Below, piece by piece: positions 46,401 to 59,002 of a DNA stretch of 64,000 nucleotides. Within the stretch, counting starts at the first letter, position 1, and every line of letters starts with the position of its first letter. The translations under genes were made by a program, and so were the position numbers. The stretch spans positions 28,634 through 92,633 of the forward strand of contig JADHZB010002093.1 in the NCBI GenBank assembly GCA_015657535.1. The letters run 5' to 3'. The stretch comes from Nephromyces sp. MM_2019 (Eukaryota > Apicomplexa > Aconoidasida > Nephromycida). Below the pieces are notes generated by a model, which worked only from the letters and a program-made list of their open reading frames with translations, did not search any database and was not told the DNA's origin.

Positions 46401-49400
46401 AGGAGAAAAGAGAGTATGTGTGTAGAATAAACTAGCGTGTGCGCAGTAGAAACTAGTGTGTGCGCAGGAGAAACTAGCGTGTGCGCAGGAGAAACTAGTG
46501 TGTGCGCAGGAGAAACTAGCGTGTGCGCAGTAGAAACTAGTGTGTGCGCAGGAGAAACTAGCGTGTGCGCAGGAGAAAAGAGAGTGTGTGTGTAGAATAA
46601 ACTAGCGTGTCTGTGCATGATAAATTAGTATGTGTGAATGAAAAAAGAGTGTGTAGGAGAAACTAGTGTGCAGCTGCAGCTAAACACGTTCAACGGATCA
46701 CCATATAGGCAGTGAATCTAACAGTAGAAACTTCAGAATATAGACGTTTTTAAGGCGTGAAAAGTGCCTTTAGGAAGGAGGAAGTCGAGATAGCGTAGAA
46801 TCCTCGACTAAATTAAATCAACAAACGCTTAAATGAATACTAAGATGAAGGAGTGATGAATAGACGTTTGAAAGACACACAATCAAATGGTATTATCAAC
46901 TAACACACAGAAAGAGGTTCAGTAGGTAGACTTGCAATCATTATTTGTTTGGAATATCTAAGCGTAAAATCATTAGATGAAACAGCAGAATCCATAAGAA
47001 TCAAAAGATGTAGAGAAAATACTGAAAAAATCAAGCGCGTTGCCTTGAAGACAAAAAGAACTTTCAGATCGAACACACAGAGAAGAAATCAGGCTGAGAC
47101 AGCAAAAGAATCAGAAACATTATGCTATAAGGACAGAGATTCATAAACACAGAGACACACAAATATACCAACACAAGCACAGAAACAAGTACACACTAAG
47201 ACATATACCAAGATACACGCTAAGATACACACACCAACAAAAACATCAACGCACACACCAACATAAGATTCCCTCTACATACAAAATCACAATGCACCCA
47301 CGATACTCAGCATCAACACACACACACACACACACTTTCACTCATCATCAATCCCTCTCCCAATAGATCTTCACTGCTCTCAAATATTGAACAGCAGCTT
47401 CTACTCCATCAAACTCACGTCACTTCCTTCTTGGACTACCAAGGCTTTACCCAATTCCAACTCGTAATCCCCAGTGGGCACATGATCAACTGCTGCACGA
47501 TAAAGAGCTTTTGGCTCGAAGAAGACAACAGGGTTAGGATCTGTAGAGCAGCACACAAACACACAGCGAAATCCCTATGAAGAGCGGTGGGTTTGAGCAT
47601 AGAATCTGCTTGGGACAGCAATGAAATAGTGAAGCATCTTCAAGGAGAAATCTTGATGAAACACACAAGAATCGCTTCGCTGGAAGATTGAGAACACACA
47701 GCAAGGGGAGCATCCATCAAAGAGGGAGAACCTTCAAAAGGAACAAGAAAATATCACACACACAGGTGGTTATTTCCATGCAGGTTCTTCCAAACATAAA
47801 CAGATAGATACATCGATGCACACACACACAAACGATTCTAAAAGCACACAAAGACACTTCCACCATGTTAAACATTCATGAAGCACACAAAAACAGTAGC
47901 AACAGAAGCCACAAACGGACACGGCAGGAAGCTACACGTCCAAACTCATTCAAAGAGCAGATAGTAATGTGTAGGCACAAAGAGTGATTGGTTTGGATGG
48001 CCAGTCCCTTAACCGCAGGTGTGCGTGTGTGTATATATACAAACCTCGAATAGACTTCAAAAGCAAACCCTTTGCTTCATAAGGCCCACTCGGGATAACA
48101 ACCTATAAACAAGCATTTCACACACACAAAATCAGAGTTTTCAAGCCTCAACACTCCAACACATACACACACACAGTCGCAACAACGAGCTTGCAAAAAA
48201 ATCCACTATTAGTGGGGATACACTTTGATAGTTTGATGATGTACTATCAAGCCAGCAAGAAGAACCAGGAAAAAGGACGGCGAAGCGTTTCTAACAAGAG
48301 TGAAAACGGATCTCTCAAATATGACAGCCAAAACAAGCCAAAATACTCAATTTTGCTGATTCATAAGCTTAGAATCTACAGGAAGTAATCAAGATTCCTT
48401 GAGGAAACAGGAAAAAATCATCTTAAGAGAATAACACACAGATAGTGCAGCTGTAAGTTTGATTGCAAGAAACAAACACGTGCGCGTGTGTGCGAGAAGT
48501 CTTTCAGACATATTCTCAGCATTTTTGAAAATTTCAACACCTCCACCTACTGCATCTATAACCAATTGATTGCAACACACACACACACACACAGACGTGT
48601 GCGATGCATCTTTTACATTTCTACCCAACACTTAAAAAAACCTTAATAAACAAGCTAAATACCTTTAATCCAGGTGTGTGTGCAAAGTAAGCCTCCGGAC
48701 TCTGCGAGTGATAGCAGCCTCCATGGCCGACGGCTCCAGATGCAGATCTGATCACCAACTTCCCACAGTCCCAAGCACCACCAGAGCGATATCTAAACTT
48801 CGCAGCTTCATTTACAATCTGCGATGAAGATTAAAAGCAGTTTATTAGCTGAAATTTCATAAATAATCACAAAGGAAAAGGAAGAGAAGGTGAACAAAAC
48901 TTCGAAAACGCAGCATTTTTAACTTTAAACCGTGAATGAATCGTAATTTGAGGGGTGAAACTGCAAAAGAGGGTTGAGTGCGCATACACACACTGTGGAG
49001 GAGGGGGGGAAATGAGTGTACATACACCGTGAAGGGGGAATTATGAGAGTATATACACTTTGAAGGGGGAATGATAAGTGCACACACACGGGCAAAGCGG
49101 TGACTCGTTTTGCCCACTTCACGGGTGTAAGTAGTTAGAGAACATGAACAAAACCTCTGTGCATATGACTATACCCAAGAACCTAATAAAGTGCACTTTT
49201 CATTAAGAGAGGCGTATATACAGTAAAGGAGGGGTCCACACACAAATTTATACAAAAGTATACATAAATATACCTAGACATGGGAACATACGCACACTCC
49301 CATACGCGTGCACCGTCACACACACACACACACCAACACACACATACGAGAATCAATCACTACGAAGAGCACATTACTATACATGCTGGAACGCATATCT

Positions 49401-51276
49401 CAAAGCATCAAAGCGGTGTACGTAAACCTCCAAATACCACCATAAAAAGATTAACAAAGCGACTGCAAGAGAGATATCTTCAATGCAGCAATAAACCCGT
49501 ATGAGAGAGATTTTCATCAAAGCCCCACAAAAAATAGGAAAATCCCTTTCTTCAATACATATAGCATCTTCCAGTTCATAGTGTGTGTATGTGAGTTTCT
49601 AACATCACTTAGCATCTCGTCAAATCTTCAAAAGCACCCCACGTTTGAAGAGGATATACACCTTGCACCTTGTGTGTCTTCATGGTGTCGCGAGAAACAT
49701 CCTTCATATGAAGAGAGCTTCACAGTTTGACTTTTATCAAGTGTGTGAAGACGCATACACACACTCCTAGCAAAGCTAGCTAGTTATATATGCAATCAAA
49801 ATAAACCAGGCAAGCTATCCAGAGATGATTTACCTGGTCAAAGGCAGGAAAGATGTAATCTGCAAACTGAACCTCAGCAATGGCAGTATAGCCTACGGAG
49901 GCCATTCCTATAGCGAAGCCAGCAATACCCTAAAATAGGAGCAAGATAGAGCTTCACTAAGTGAGTATTGGAGGGAGAAGTTCGCACACACACACAGTTA
50001 TGGATAGATGCACCAACATGCATATACGCATATCCACACACACACTGGGTTTTCAAAGAATTATCATATAAGACTGGTTGTTTTTTCTATAAAGCACTAT
50101 TTCACGCACACAGAGGCTTTGAACACGGCCCCAAGCGCAGACAAAGATATACAGTCGTAAAGGAAGTATAGATGGTGATTCTTGATCGTCAAGATAAAGA
50201 GCGTGATTCATCTAAACCAGCTCTGCTAAAGCACAGCAGATTTCTCGAAACTTGCTAAAAGCATGAATCTTCAAAATCGTCAAACCTGTTCGGATAGAGG
50301 AGTATTGAACACACGACTAGATCCATACTTCTCTAGGAGATCGACGGAGCAGCGAAATACTCCACCAAAGGCTACATCTTCGCCGAATACACAACTCCTG
50401 AATCAACAAGAGGACGCTTAAGTTAGAAAAAGAACTGACAACCTTCGGGAGTAAAAAGAACAGAACTCAAGTGCGCGCAAGCAAAAACGTGCACACAGAA
50501 AAGAAGACATTTAGAACACATAGAGGTATACGTACATACAGAAACGCACACAGGAATATATATAGATGCACAAAAAAAATAGTTCATGTTCAAACACATT
50601 ACTGCACTACACACACTCCTAAAAATCCACAACAGACCCCCAAATATCTTCATAGACTCATACACCCCCACAAATCCTCACACACTCTCATTCTAAATTC
50701 ACTATATCACACACACATAAGCACTACTTCAAAAAAGCTACCTGTATTCCAAATCTAAAGCAGCTAAACGTTAACCGACTGCTACGATACTAGTAGCTAT
50801 CACACTATTCCTACAAAACATGCTCTTAAAGCAAAAACCATGCATTCCCTCCTATTTTCGCCTAGCGCAATGCGTATTGGGCTCTTCCAAGGGGGTGCAA
50901 ATACAGCGATAAAGGAAAAAAACCGTCAAAAGCCTTACGTTGGATCAGATTCCATCGCTATATGCATCGCAGAGTTCAAGGCGCTCACAACGTTCATCTC
51001 CGCAGTTTCACCATGATCCCCCCTCTTATTCTTCAAAGCAGCTCTCGCGAGGTTGTTTATACCAGCGCCAGTGGCAAAGTTAGCTCGCTGGTTGTTGTAT
51101 GAGGAAGGCATACCGGAACACACACTAGGCAATCCGGCAACACCAATAAGCCTATTATTCAATAGAAAAGACTTCTGAAAAGAGCTGCTATGGAAGCTCC
51201 GAGGGAGAGAGAAGGCTAAGTTTCCTATCCTGCCAGCAGCCGCACTAGCGGCTCGAGAGGCTAACCTATCCATCAT
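43497..51276 (-). CDS. BCKDHB: Branched-chain 2-oxo acid dehydrogenase E1 beta subunit, complete, nine exons
   Basis: The exons are 50939-51276, 50286-50397, 49834-49929, 48663-48818, 48045-48102, 47419-47540, 45922-46104, 45091-45213 and 43497-43556. All introns are GT-AG and all phases agree; the product is 415 residues (about 390 in animals). A mitochondrial presequence is visible ([28 protein letters not shown]). Conserved E1-beta blocks follow in order: [152 protein letters not shown] and FYLPNEYK. E1 is an alpha2-beta2 thiamine-diphosphate enzyme that decarboxylates 2-oxo acids in the mitochondrial matrix. In apicomplexans such as Toxoplasma this complex takes over the missing mitochondrial pyruvate dehydrogenase role. 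The introns carry many CA/GT repeats. Confidence 0.95.
44860..45080. repeat. CA-rich composite tandem repeat in BCKDHB intron 8
   Basis: A unit of about 65 bp combines ACACTCTACAAAAATA, a (CA)n run, CTCTACACAAAAAAA and ACACTCTATA. It occurs about three times with small changes. It lies just beyond the donor of BCKDHB exon 8, so on the transcript it is a GU-rich stretch at the start of the intron. Long frames through it (Thr/His/Tyr-rich on plus, Cys/Val-rich on minus) are artefacts of the repeat. Confidence 0.85.
46275..46670. repeat. 21-bp minisatellite with GTGTG cores in BCKDHB intron 6
   Basis: From about 46436 a 21-bp unit, core GTGTGCGCAGGAGAAACTAG plus C or T, repeats about seven times, with C and T alternating to suggest a 42-bp higher-order unit. 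Before it lies a longer form built from GTGTGCAGGAGAAAAGAG and GTGTGTAGAATAAACTAG. The period divides by three, so one minus-strand frame spells an artefactual HTLVSPA repeat. On this array GT lies on the plus strand, opposite to most repeats in this gene. Confidence 0.85.
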
Positions 51277-53480
51277 CTATAAAGCAATAAGAGTGTGTGA
51301 GAAAAGGAATGAAAAGGGATGTGTTTGAAATAACAGGGTCTGTGGGTGCATACTGATGTGTGCGGAGGTGGGCGTGTGTGCAAAAGTGACGTTCTAGGAG
51401 ATTTTTGAAAAGAAAAGAGCGAATAGGAAAGTGATAACTTCACAACAGTGATGTGCGTGTGCGGGTATGAAAGCCACCCTACTAAAACTTTTTTCAGGCC
51501 CATGACAAGGTACGTAGAAAGAGCACAAAATATAAAATAAATGCAGAAAAGCCTTTACGAGAGAAGTCACACAAATTGCTGGAGAAAATGCTTTTCGTCA
51601 ATAAAAAACATCAAAATGAAGCAGATGAAAGGGGGAAAATTAAGTGAAACACAGAAAAGTGGCTTCTTCCAGAAAAAAAGTGCTAGAAGAGGAGGAAGAG
51701 GGAACGAAGCCATACTTCCCAATTGTTAGCTCACCGCCACCTCTACGGTGAGAGAATCAACGGAAAGCAGAAACTAACAATAAACGATTAAATACTCAAT
51801 TTTTGCACCAAGGGGGAAAGAATCACCCACTTTAAACATTTTGATTAGCATATTAGGAGAAAGATCTCCGAATATCAAAACATCAACAGCTACGCACTAC
51901 ATATATTCTGAACCTCCAACTAATAGAAAGACACTCCTTGAGTAGCAACACCACTTTAACAAATATTTCAAAACGAGCAACACACGTACGCTGAACAAAC
52001 AACCAAACCATACTAAATTATGCCATAAAGGAGCCTCCACTACAATTCCTTTACATCTTCATTCTTTCTTTACTTTACGAAGCTTTAATGGCAAAAAAAC
52101 ACTTGAAAATACCAAAAAAACTGCCGCACCATCCAGAGGTTTATACGAAAAAGTTCTGCCAGCCCACCAAACATATGCTCTAACAGGTTATACACAAAAC
52201 CACCTCATTTTCTCTGATAACTGCCTAAAAAAGGCTTAAAAGACGCCAGGCTAAATGGAAACATACAATGATCCGTAAAAAACCGCTTCCCTCTTCTTCG
52301 AGAAAGCGGCCTCAAACGCACGAAAATTTCACCACAAACTTCCTTACCGAAACGGTAACAATTCTATTTACAAATTGGGGGACACGAAAGCCCCAGCCCA
52401 AATCAAGAAAATAACTTAAGAAAACACCTTCGCACATGAAAAACTTGCAATAACAGCATCAATAAAATATCTAGCGCGTAAACTCGTTTTGAGGTCTGAA
52501 GTGAATAGAACAAAAAAATTTTCTACATAGAGTCCTAAATCACACTTTTTAGCAGGGGGGGGCTTATATATAACAAAAACTCGCTTTTACAGTCACAGCG
52601 CGGCAAATTGTGCAAAAAAGGTCAAATCATCTGCAATATACCCCAAAAAAGTAATCGAAAAGTATCCCCAAAGACAGAAAATCCACACACCACTAGCAAA
52701 GCATCTTCGTGGACTGCGTATGGTAAGACTCCCAGTTCTGTGCAAAGACCATATAGTGTAAATGCATACCCTTGGTTTAACAGAAAAGCGAGAAAGAATG
52801 AGTCATATACAAACTCCCCCTTTTCTAAACTATTTTATATACTATAAATGTATACCACCTTGGGTTATCAAAAAAGCAGGATGAAGTAAGTCATAGAGTC
52901 ACTCCTCCTTTTCTAAACTTTATTATGTACTGCACACACATATACCCTTGGGTTATTGAATGTTTCACAGAAACATACAGGACATAAACTAACTCGTACT
53001 TTTCTGAATCGTAATGTAGCGTTGGAAGTGCAGAGGCTACAGATTTTTTCGATTTTCAAGAGAAGAGAATGTAACCGGCTCAACTGTGACCACAAACAGG
53101 TATGTACCGTAATTCAAGAAACCGTAGTCTTTGGGGTACCAAAACAGAAGCTGAAAGAGATGATCAGCAAGGACTCGTGATTCTCAGCAAGTGGCCACAC
53201 ACACTGTATCAGAAAAAAAGTCTCTCGGGGAGTTTTATACCAAATGCGGGTGCTCCAATTCAGTGGTACTTCAATGTGCGAGAGATCGAATTTAGTCTTT
53301 ACGAGTAGTATGTGGCAAAGCCGCGGTGGCTCGTTGCTGCATTGCTAAGGTCATGACCAACTCTCTTTTCAAGGAATATGAACACACACACCTCTATTTC
53401 GTTTTTTAATCATTATTCAAACTACGTGCTGGATAAGAAGCCCCATGGGTAAAATGAGCCAGCGGAAAGTGCGCCAATGA
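51277..53480. other. BCKDHB upstream region with no assigned gene
   Basis: It includes the BCKDHB promoter and 5' leader. Plus-strand frames at 51541-51729 and 52608-52847 run from ATG to stop but are Lys/Ser/Asn-rich without any domain, splice support or homology I can see. A diverged tandem repeat lies at 52755-52950. Confidence 0.4.
52755..52950. repeat. Diverged ~100-bp tandem repeat
   Basis: Elements recur in the same order: CATACCCTTGG or TATACCACCTTGGGTTAT, then a ..GAGTCA.. block, then CTCC[CT]CCTTTTCTAAACT, then TTTTATATACT or TTATTATGTACTG. There are two copies and the start of a third near 52940. No coding role was evident. Confidence 0.6.
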
Positions 53481-53489
53481 TGCAGCACA

Positions 53490-53720
53490 TGTGTGCTACG
53501 CTGATACCCGCACTAGCAGCGTCGTGGTGGTGTGCACGCTGCGCCGGCAACTCGCCCGCAATTGGATGTTCGTTTCACGGTACCACCAAAGTGCAGCTTC
53601 GAGTTGGAGGTACATATACGGGCAACTAGCTGCACGAGGGTTTGCCACGGATCGCCGGCGGCGGGAGGGAGCGGAAAACGGATGAGAGTGCTGGAGTATG
53701 AAATTTCTGAAAATGTGTGT
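53490..53720. other. G+C-rich island open in several frames
   Basis: About 230 bases stand out from the AT-rich surroundings by their G+C and CpG content, and no stop interrupts several of the six frames. A minus-strand acceptor (CACATTTTCAG) near 53707 precedes it, and a minus-strand exon-like frame ending at a GTAAGT donor near 53778 (ELIYKQALPQSSPLG) lies upstream. It may be coding on the minus strand, but the frame cannot be chosen. Confidence 0.45.
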
Positions 53721-53985
53721 GGAGTTACTAGAGTGTGGAGGAGTTGAGGTAGAAGGAGAGAGTGGTGATTTACTTACTGTTTTAAAGTGTGGAGATGATG
53801 AAATACCAAGGGGACTGGATTGTGGAAGTGCTTGTTTGTAGATTAGTTCAAAGTTTGGAAACAATGTGAACCAACAGGTTATGAAATTTTATTAGATACC
53901 CTTGAAAATCATATAAGGCTTTTTGATGGAATTTTTCTAAATGCAAGTTACCCATTGTTTGCAGCAGCCTGTAAGACTCTTTATC

Positions 53986-54174
53986 TCATGCTGCTGCAAG
54001 GAGTTTCAGCCTTAATTCTCGGTGATTGCATGGCATTCGCAACGAATTTTTAGTTAACTTCGAGTTGTTTTCCAGGAACTGGATTAATCCCACCATATGT
54101 GACTTTCCGGGCCAAGTTTTTTGCACTCCTGGGAGAAATAAACTCCTAGCTTTTCTTTTCGGGGGTATATACAT
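53986..54174 (-). CDS. Small basic hypothetical protein
   Basis: An intact frame from ATG to TGA encodes 62 residues. It begins MYIPPKRKARSLFLPGVQK, continues TWPGKSHMVGLIQFLENNSK and ends in RELRLKLLAAA. It is basic, with a helical C-terminus. It lies just downstream of the three-exon gene at 54.2-54.8 kb and may be independent or an exon. No family was recognised. Confidence 0.35.
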   Translation of the reverse strand: MYIPPKRKARSLFLPGVQKTWPGKSHMVGLIQFLENNSKLTKNSLRMPCNHRELRLKLLAAA

Positions 54175-54220
54175 GAGTTCCTGATTTTTTTTTCAAGTAA
54201 AAACGTCTTTGAGAACTTTG

Positions 54221-54837
54221 TTAATACTGTTTGGCGTATGCCGGTTTGACACAACGCAGTCTAGCACGATAAAAAAGGAACATGCTTTGACGTAGTTGGA
54301 TGCAGAGCAACTGAAAATTGATGGAATCGCAGGGGAAATCACAATAATACTTTTGTTGCTTACGAGGCTGCTGACTGACGAGAAATGAACAGTTTGAGGA
54401 ATCTTCTAAAAACGGCTTGTAGCATTCGTAAGGCTACAGGAAAGCTGCTGTACTGTCGGTCTCCACTCTCGAAAAAGTGTATGGGTTTTAATTGAAACTA
54501 ATAAATGTAGCATTGTTTAATAAAAGGGATTATTAAATTCACCCCTCTAACCTGCGTAATGGATGCAGGTTAAAACTTTTTTGACAAAATGCTTAGTTTA
54601 GCTATTGATGTTGCATTAATCCCAATAAACTCATAAATGATCATAATCTTATATAAAATACCTTCTCCAGCTTTTTGGAACGCACCTTTACAAACCTGCA
54701 ACCAAAGGATATCATCTTGCCGCTACTTTGTCAGCCAGAGTATTTTGCGGCAAAATTTCCATTTTTTATGCTGCTTCTGTCATTCGCCACCTGTGTCGCT
54801 GCTTTTTCGCCCCGCTTTTTTGTTCACCGAGCAATTC
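54221..54837 (-). CDS. C-terminal exons of a basic unidentified protein
   Basis: Exons 54791-54837, 54662-54695 and 54221-54310 have clear acceptors (TTTTTAACAG, TTGGTTGCAG, ATCAATTTTCAG) and matching phases 2 and 0. They encode LLGEQKSGAKKQRHR, FVKVRSKKLEK and CIQLRQSMFLFYRARLRC before a TAA stop. The strongly basic stretch suggests RNA or DNA binding, or ribosome biogenesis, but no family was recognised. Upstream exons should lie above 54838. Confidence 0.45.
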
Positions 54838-55285
54838 CTGTTAAAAACTCTCTCAATTGAAAAAAGTAACTGCTCAAGTTGTGTTAATGCCTATTGGCTA
54901 CTGGAGAATGCAAATACAGGTGTAAATTCCCGAAAAAATGCTTGTACCTGGTAGCTTTCTCTAAATCCAGATATTGTTACATCTTATTACTCACCTTCAG
55001 GACGTAGGACAGTGCTTGTGCCCCGGCAGATTTGTAAAAGTAGTTTCAAGCATTGGAATGCTTTTGAATGCAATACACGCGGCATACTTGCGATGTTTTT
55101 TCCTCGCATTTTTGTGATGAAGACATGTAAAAATAAAAAACTTTACACTGAAAAAAATCTCCAATTTCAGTTTTTTTTTGCTTATAAATTTAAGAAACTG
55201 ACATCACCTTGTACGCATGGCAATTTTTCTGCAGAATAATTGGCAACTAGCAGTGCTATTTTCAGAAGAATTGCATCGTTGATGA

Positions 55286-55530
55286 CTATTCAGCTTTATT
55301 AGGCTGCTGCTGATCTATAAAATGGTATAACATGCACACTTTAACGTCTTTGAAATTGAAATATACTAAAGAATCGGTTGGCTCAATTTGGGTTCCTCCA
55401 AGGGGTAACGACTTGATTGTCAGTAAACCTCCAAGTGCGGATAATTTGGAAATGTAGAAAAAACCATTAGCGAGAGGAAGCAGACACTTTAGTAAGAATA
55501 AACTGGAAATGCAGAAGCAAACATCACTTA
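55286..55530 (-). CDS. Probable terminal exon of an unidentified gene
   Basis: A minus-strand frame ends at a stop at 55286. It contains SKLSALGGLLTIKSLPLGG, then QIEPTDSLVYFNFKDVK and HFIDQQQPNKAE. The acceptor may be TGCATTTCCAG near 55494. The mixed polar/hydrophobic pattern looks like real protein. At 55470-55545 the DNA is a short imperfect duplication (AGAGGAAGCA...AGAATAA twice). No family was recognised. Confidence 0.35.
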
Positions 55531-55540
55531 GAGGAAGCAA

Positions 55541-57300
55541 ACGCTAGTGAGAATAACTCGCGGGGTATACCACGCAAATTCTAGAAGTTATTTCATGAAA
55601 GTTTTACATCACAACGAGTTATCACTCACGACTCCAAAAGGCTACCTTTTATTTAGGTGCACACGTAGTAGCTTTATAAGTGAAAAACCCCAAAAACTTA
55701 GGTTACTGCTACATTTGCTCACAATACACTTTTTCATAAGCAAATGCACCTCTAGCTTGCCCATAAATACATGATAAAAATAAAATCAAAATACATGGGA
55801 AAATACTTGATGAAACTTGTATTCCTATAAAAGATGCTAAGATATACGTATAGCAAGTTGCCATTTTTTGCGAAATGTGTGAAGAAACAAATTCTTGACT
55901 TCAAATTGGCGGTTTCCTTGTTTTTTCTTCGTTTCTCGGCAGTTTTTATCATGAGCCGCAAAATAGGAGGGACTATTTTTTTTCAGCTTAGGTGGCAGAG
56001 GATGAGAAGTATGAAATAGGAAAAACAGTATTTTTGGATTTCAAGCCCTTCGCGACCCTGTCTACCATTGTGAACATAGCGTACTTGAAAAAAAGGACTT
56101 GGAACTAATCCAAACGCTGAAAGCTTTATAAATCGACTTCAACTGGACAAGAAACCCTTTTACGATACCAGCAGCAATCTTAAAACTCCAGAAAGTTCAA
56201 AAATGTGGCTCCACTCTCTATGCAGCGCTTTTTACCTTAAAATTTAACTTCTAATTCAAAAGATTTTTGCTCATTTTCTTCCTTTTATTAATTTAACAAG
56301 GTGGTCTCAATAGTATTCATTAGGGACGTTTTGGTGCTACCTTTAGAGTTGAAGTAAAGCCATAGGCTTCTCAACCTCACAACACACCTTTTTCCTTTTC
56401 TTAAAGAATGAAATACCGGCAAGCAATTTTTATGATGTGTTCTTTAACCTCTGAAAGAAAGAGAGGCTGGTTGCCATTATGACAGCATAAATCCTCACAA
56501 TTACGCATTTGGAATTTTTGCTGCGAAAATATCACAATAAGTCATCATTTTTTAGCTTCTCAAAGATGCAAAGAAAGTCCTGCTTGCGACTTCACAAATC
56601 TCTTCTGTTATCTTAGTTTAACACGATTTAGCCACTGTTTCATCTCAGTTCAAGCGCTTTGAAAAATCCAATTATACTAGGAATTAAAGCAGCCCTTTGG
56701 GATATTTTTGCTTTTACGTTATGAAAGAAATTAAATCGTGCGCAATGGTGTTTGCGTAATTTCTGCTTCTGTCAGGGCTGTAATTTAGGTAAATCTCTCG
56801 AAGACAGCGTTTCATTCAATCTTTATCATATACATTTTATTGTCATGGCGAATGTGCGCTTAGTTTACACTCGTCAGCAGGCTAGTGAAAAAGAAGGAAA
56901 GCAAGCGAGTGAAAGGCTGTTAGTGGGCCGAAGGTAAGAAAAGCAAGTGAAAGATGAAAAAGTGAACGAAAGAGTGAACAGAAAAAAGCTAGTGAAAGGC
57001 GTGTAAGTAGAAGCTTAAGTGAATATAATTTAAGCGATAAGTAGAATAGAGAAAAAAAAAATTTCTGGGGCTCATATGTTATGCATTTTCCTCCTTCTCC
57101 TTGAGTTTGCCAAAGCGCTTCACAAGTTCGCAGGTCTGGCTTGAAAATGCTTTAAGTGAGGCTGCTTTCCCAAAGGTTCCTTGTATGATTACCCATGGTA
57201 TCGTTTTTATGGGCTGTGAACTTACTGATGAATTTTTTTCGCCCTTTCACATGTAGATGGTCGTAAATAATAGTGTATGAATTTGGCTGCATAGTATAAA
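55541..57300. other. No assigned gene
   Basis: AT-rich sequence without a supportable exon chain. Around 56870-57010 short purine-rich imperfect repeats occur (AGTGAAAGGC, AAGCAAGTGA). No RNA gene was recognised. Confidence 0.35.
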
Positions 57301-57364
57301 TCCTGGTAAACTGACCACGAGAAGCGCTAAAAAGCAAAGAAAGCCATGAAAAACCAGACTGTCT

Positions 57365-57735
57365 CGACCCACACACACACTTGCACGCATGTCAGCATGC
57401 ACCTCCATGAGCACACACTCATAAGCATATACCCACCCCCACATAGATGCACACACACGGGAACAAACAGACGACATACACCCATAGCTAAACACAGATA
57501 GAGGTGTATACAGATAAATACACAAAGGAACCCCCGCACACGGACACACATCCGGAGATAAAAACACACACATACCCGCACACACATACATACCTACCTA
57601 CATACGGATACACATCCACACGCACAAGTACACACACACACACAGATACGCGCAGCCACACAAGCACACACACAGGCACAGACCAACACAAATGCACACA
57701 CGAACACACACACACCGAGATACCAACACACAATG
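57365..57735. repeat. (CA)n-rich degenerate microsatellite block
   Basis: About 370 bases are dominated by CACACA on the plus strand, interrupted by ATACATACC and similar short units. The open frames across it (Thr/His on plus, Cys/Val on minus) come from the repeat. Its polarity is opposite to that in the symplekin-like gene to the right. Confidence 0.85.
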
Positions 57736-59002
57736 TTTAAAATCCATCTAAAGCAGAACGCCTTTTGTTTTCAGCATTCCAGAGCAACATAAGCACACAA
57801 ATGGAGTATATCCCTAGACTCCACGGATAACCTGTTGCTGAACACCGGTGGAAAGAGGTAATACATAACCAAAGTATACTTAGCAAGAAAGAGTATCCAT
57901 CAATCGCTACATATCAAGTAAGGCAGGCAGAGTTTCCCATTTAACAAGGGTTTAGTAGAAGATCAATGAAGAAGTGAGAGAAACACAAAAAAAAGGGTTT
58001 TTGGATGAATTTTTGCGTTTTTTGAAGAAATCATCAAAGAGGAGGGAGGCGCAGTAAAACACAAGTATTAATGCGGAGTTTCTCCACTTCCAAAGTACAT
58101 CTTCAAAGCATTTCCCGACATAAGCTTTTACTGGATTTAAACGAGTATATACACATGCAAACAGACCTTATTGAATTCTTCAAATAGATCGTTTCCGCAA
58201 ATGAGATACGCATCATCGCTATAACTTTGAGGATGATTTTGTGTAATTTATTCTTCAATTTCCCTCTTCTTCTTCTTCTTCGAATTCCTGCGCAGAATGA
58301 TGTATTTTATGATGTGTGTAGAATTGTATTTTTTAACTTCGAAATTCTGATAAATATAGATTTGCTTCTCTGCCAGTTTAGCTATGTTGATTCACTGTTG
58401 CTAGGAAAGCTGCCTGCAGCCTCCTATGGGGAAATCTGAGAAACCCTCCTCTTCTTTGTTAGTTTTTACCGGCAAGATTCATGGATAGCCATCGAGAAGC
58501 TCTTCGAAGAAAACTTTGTTTTCCATGGCAGTTGAAGGTTTGAGGCTTTCTTCAAGTAAGCAGCCAGCTTCTTATACTTGCCTTTGAGAGTTGCTGTAGA
58601 ATACTCTATTTTATGTGATAAAAAAACTTAGCAGTGAGGTTTAGCTAAACACTGATACTGTTAGAAATATGTTGCACATACAAGAGACGCACACACAGAT
58701 AGGTATAGGCAGATACTTTTGGAAGTATGGGGCACACGCAAGAAGCGCACACGTATAGGAATAGGCAGATACTGTGACAATTAGCATCCCACGCAAAACA
58801 CACACTCACGTGTAAACACGCCAACAATATGCATGGCACATGACCATATCACACAACCCACAACATAGACAATCCTAGCTATAACTGCTTTTCCCCTACA
58901 ATACAGAAGGAGAACCACCACACATAGAGGAATACACACAGCAGAATTTGGGTCTTTGACTGCTTTTTCTTCTCACAACATCTGAAGAAGAAAGCGATCA
59001 AA
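57736..59002. promoter_or_regulatory. Upstream region of the symplekin-like gene
   Basis: This interval must contain the promoter and 5' leader of the plus-strand gene that starts at 59003, unless it has further 5' exons. Short GT/CA runs occur at 58690-58820. No specific promoter element was recognised. Confidence 0.35.
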
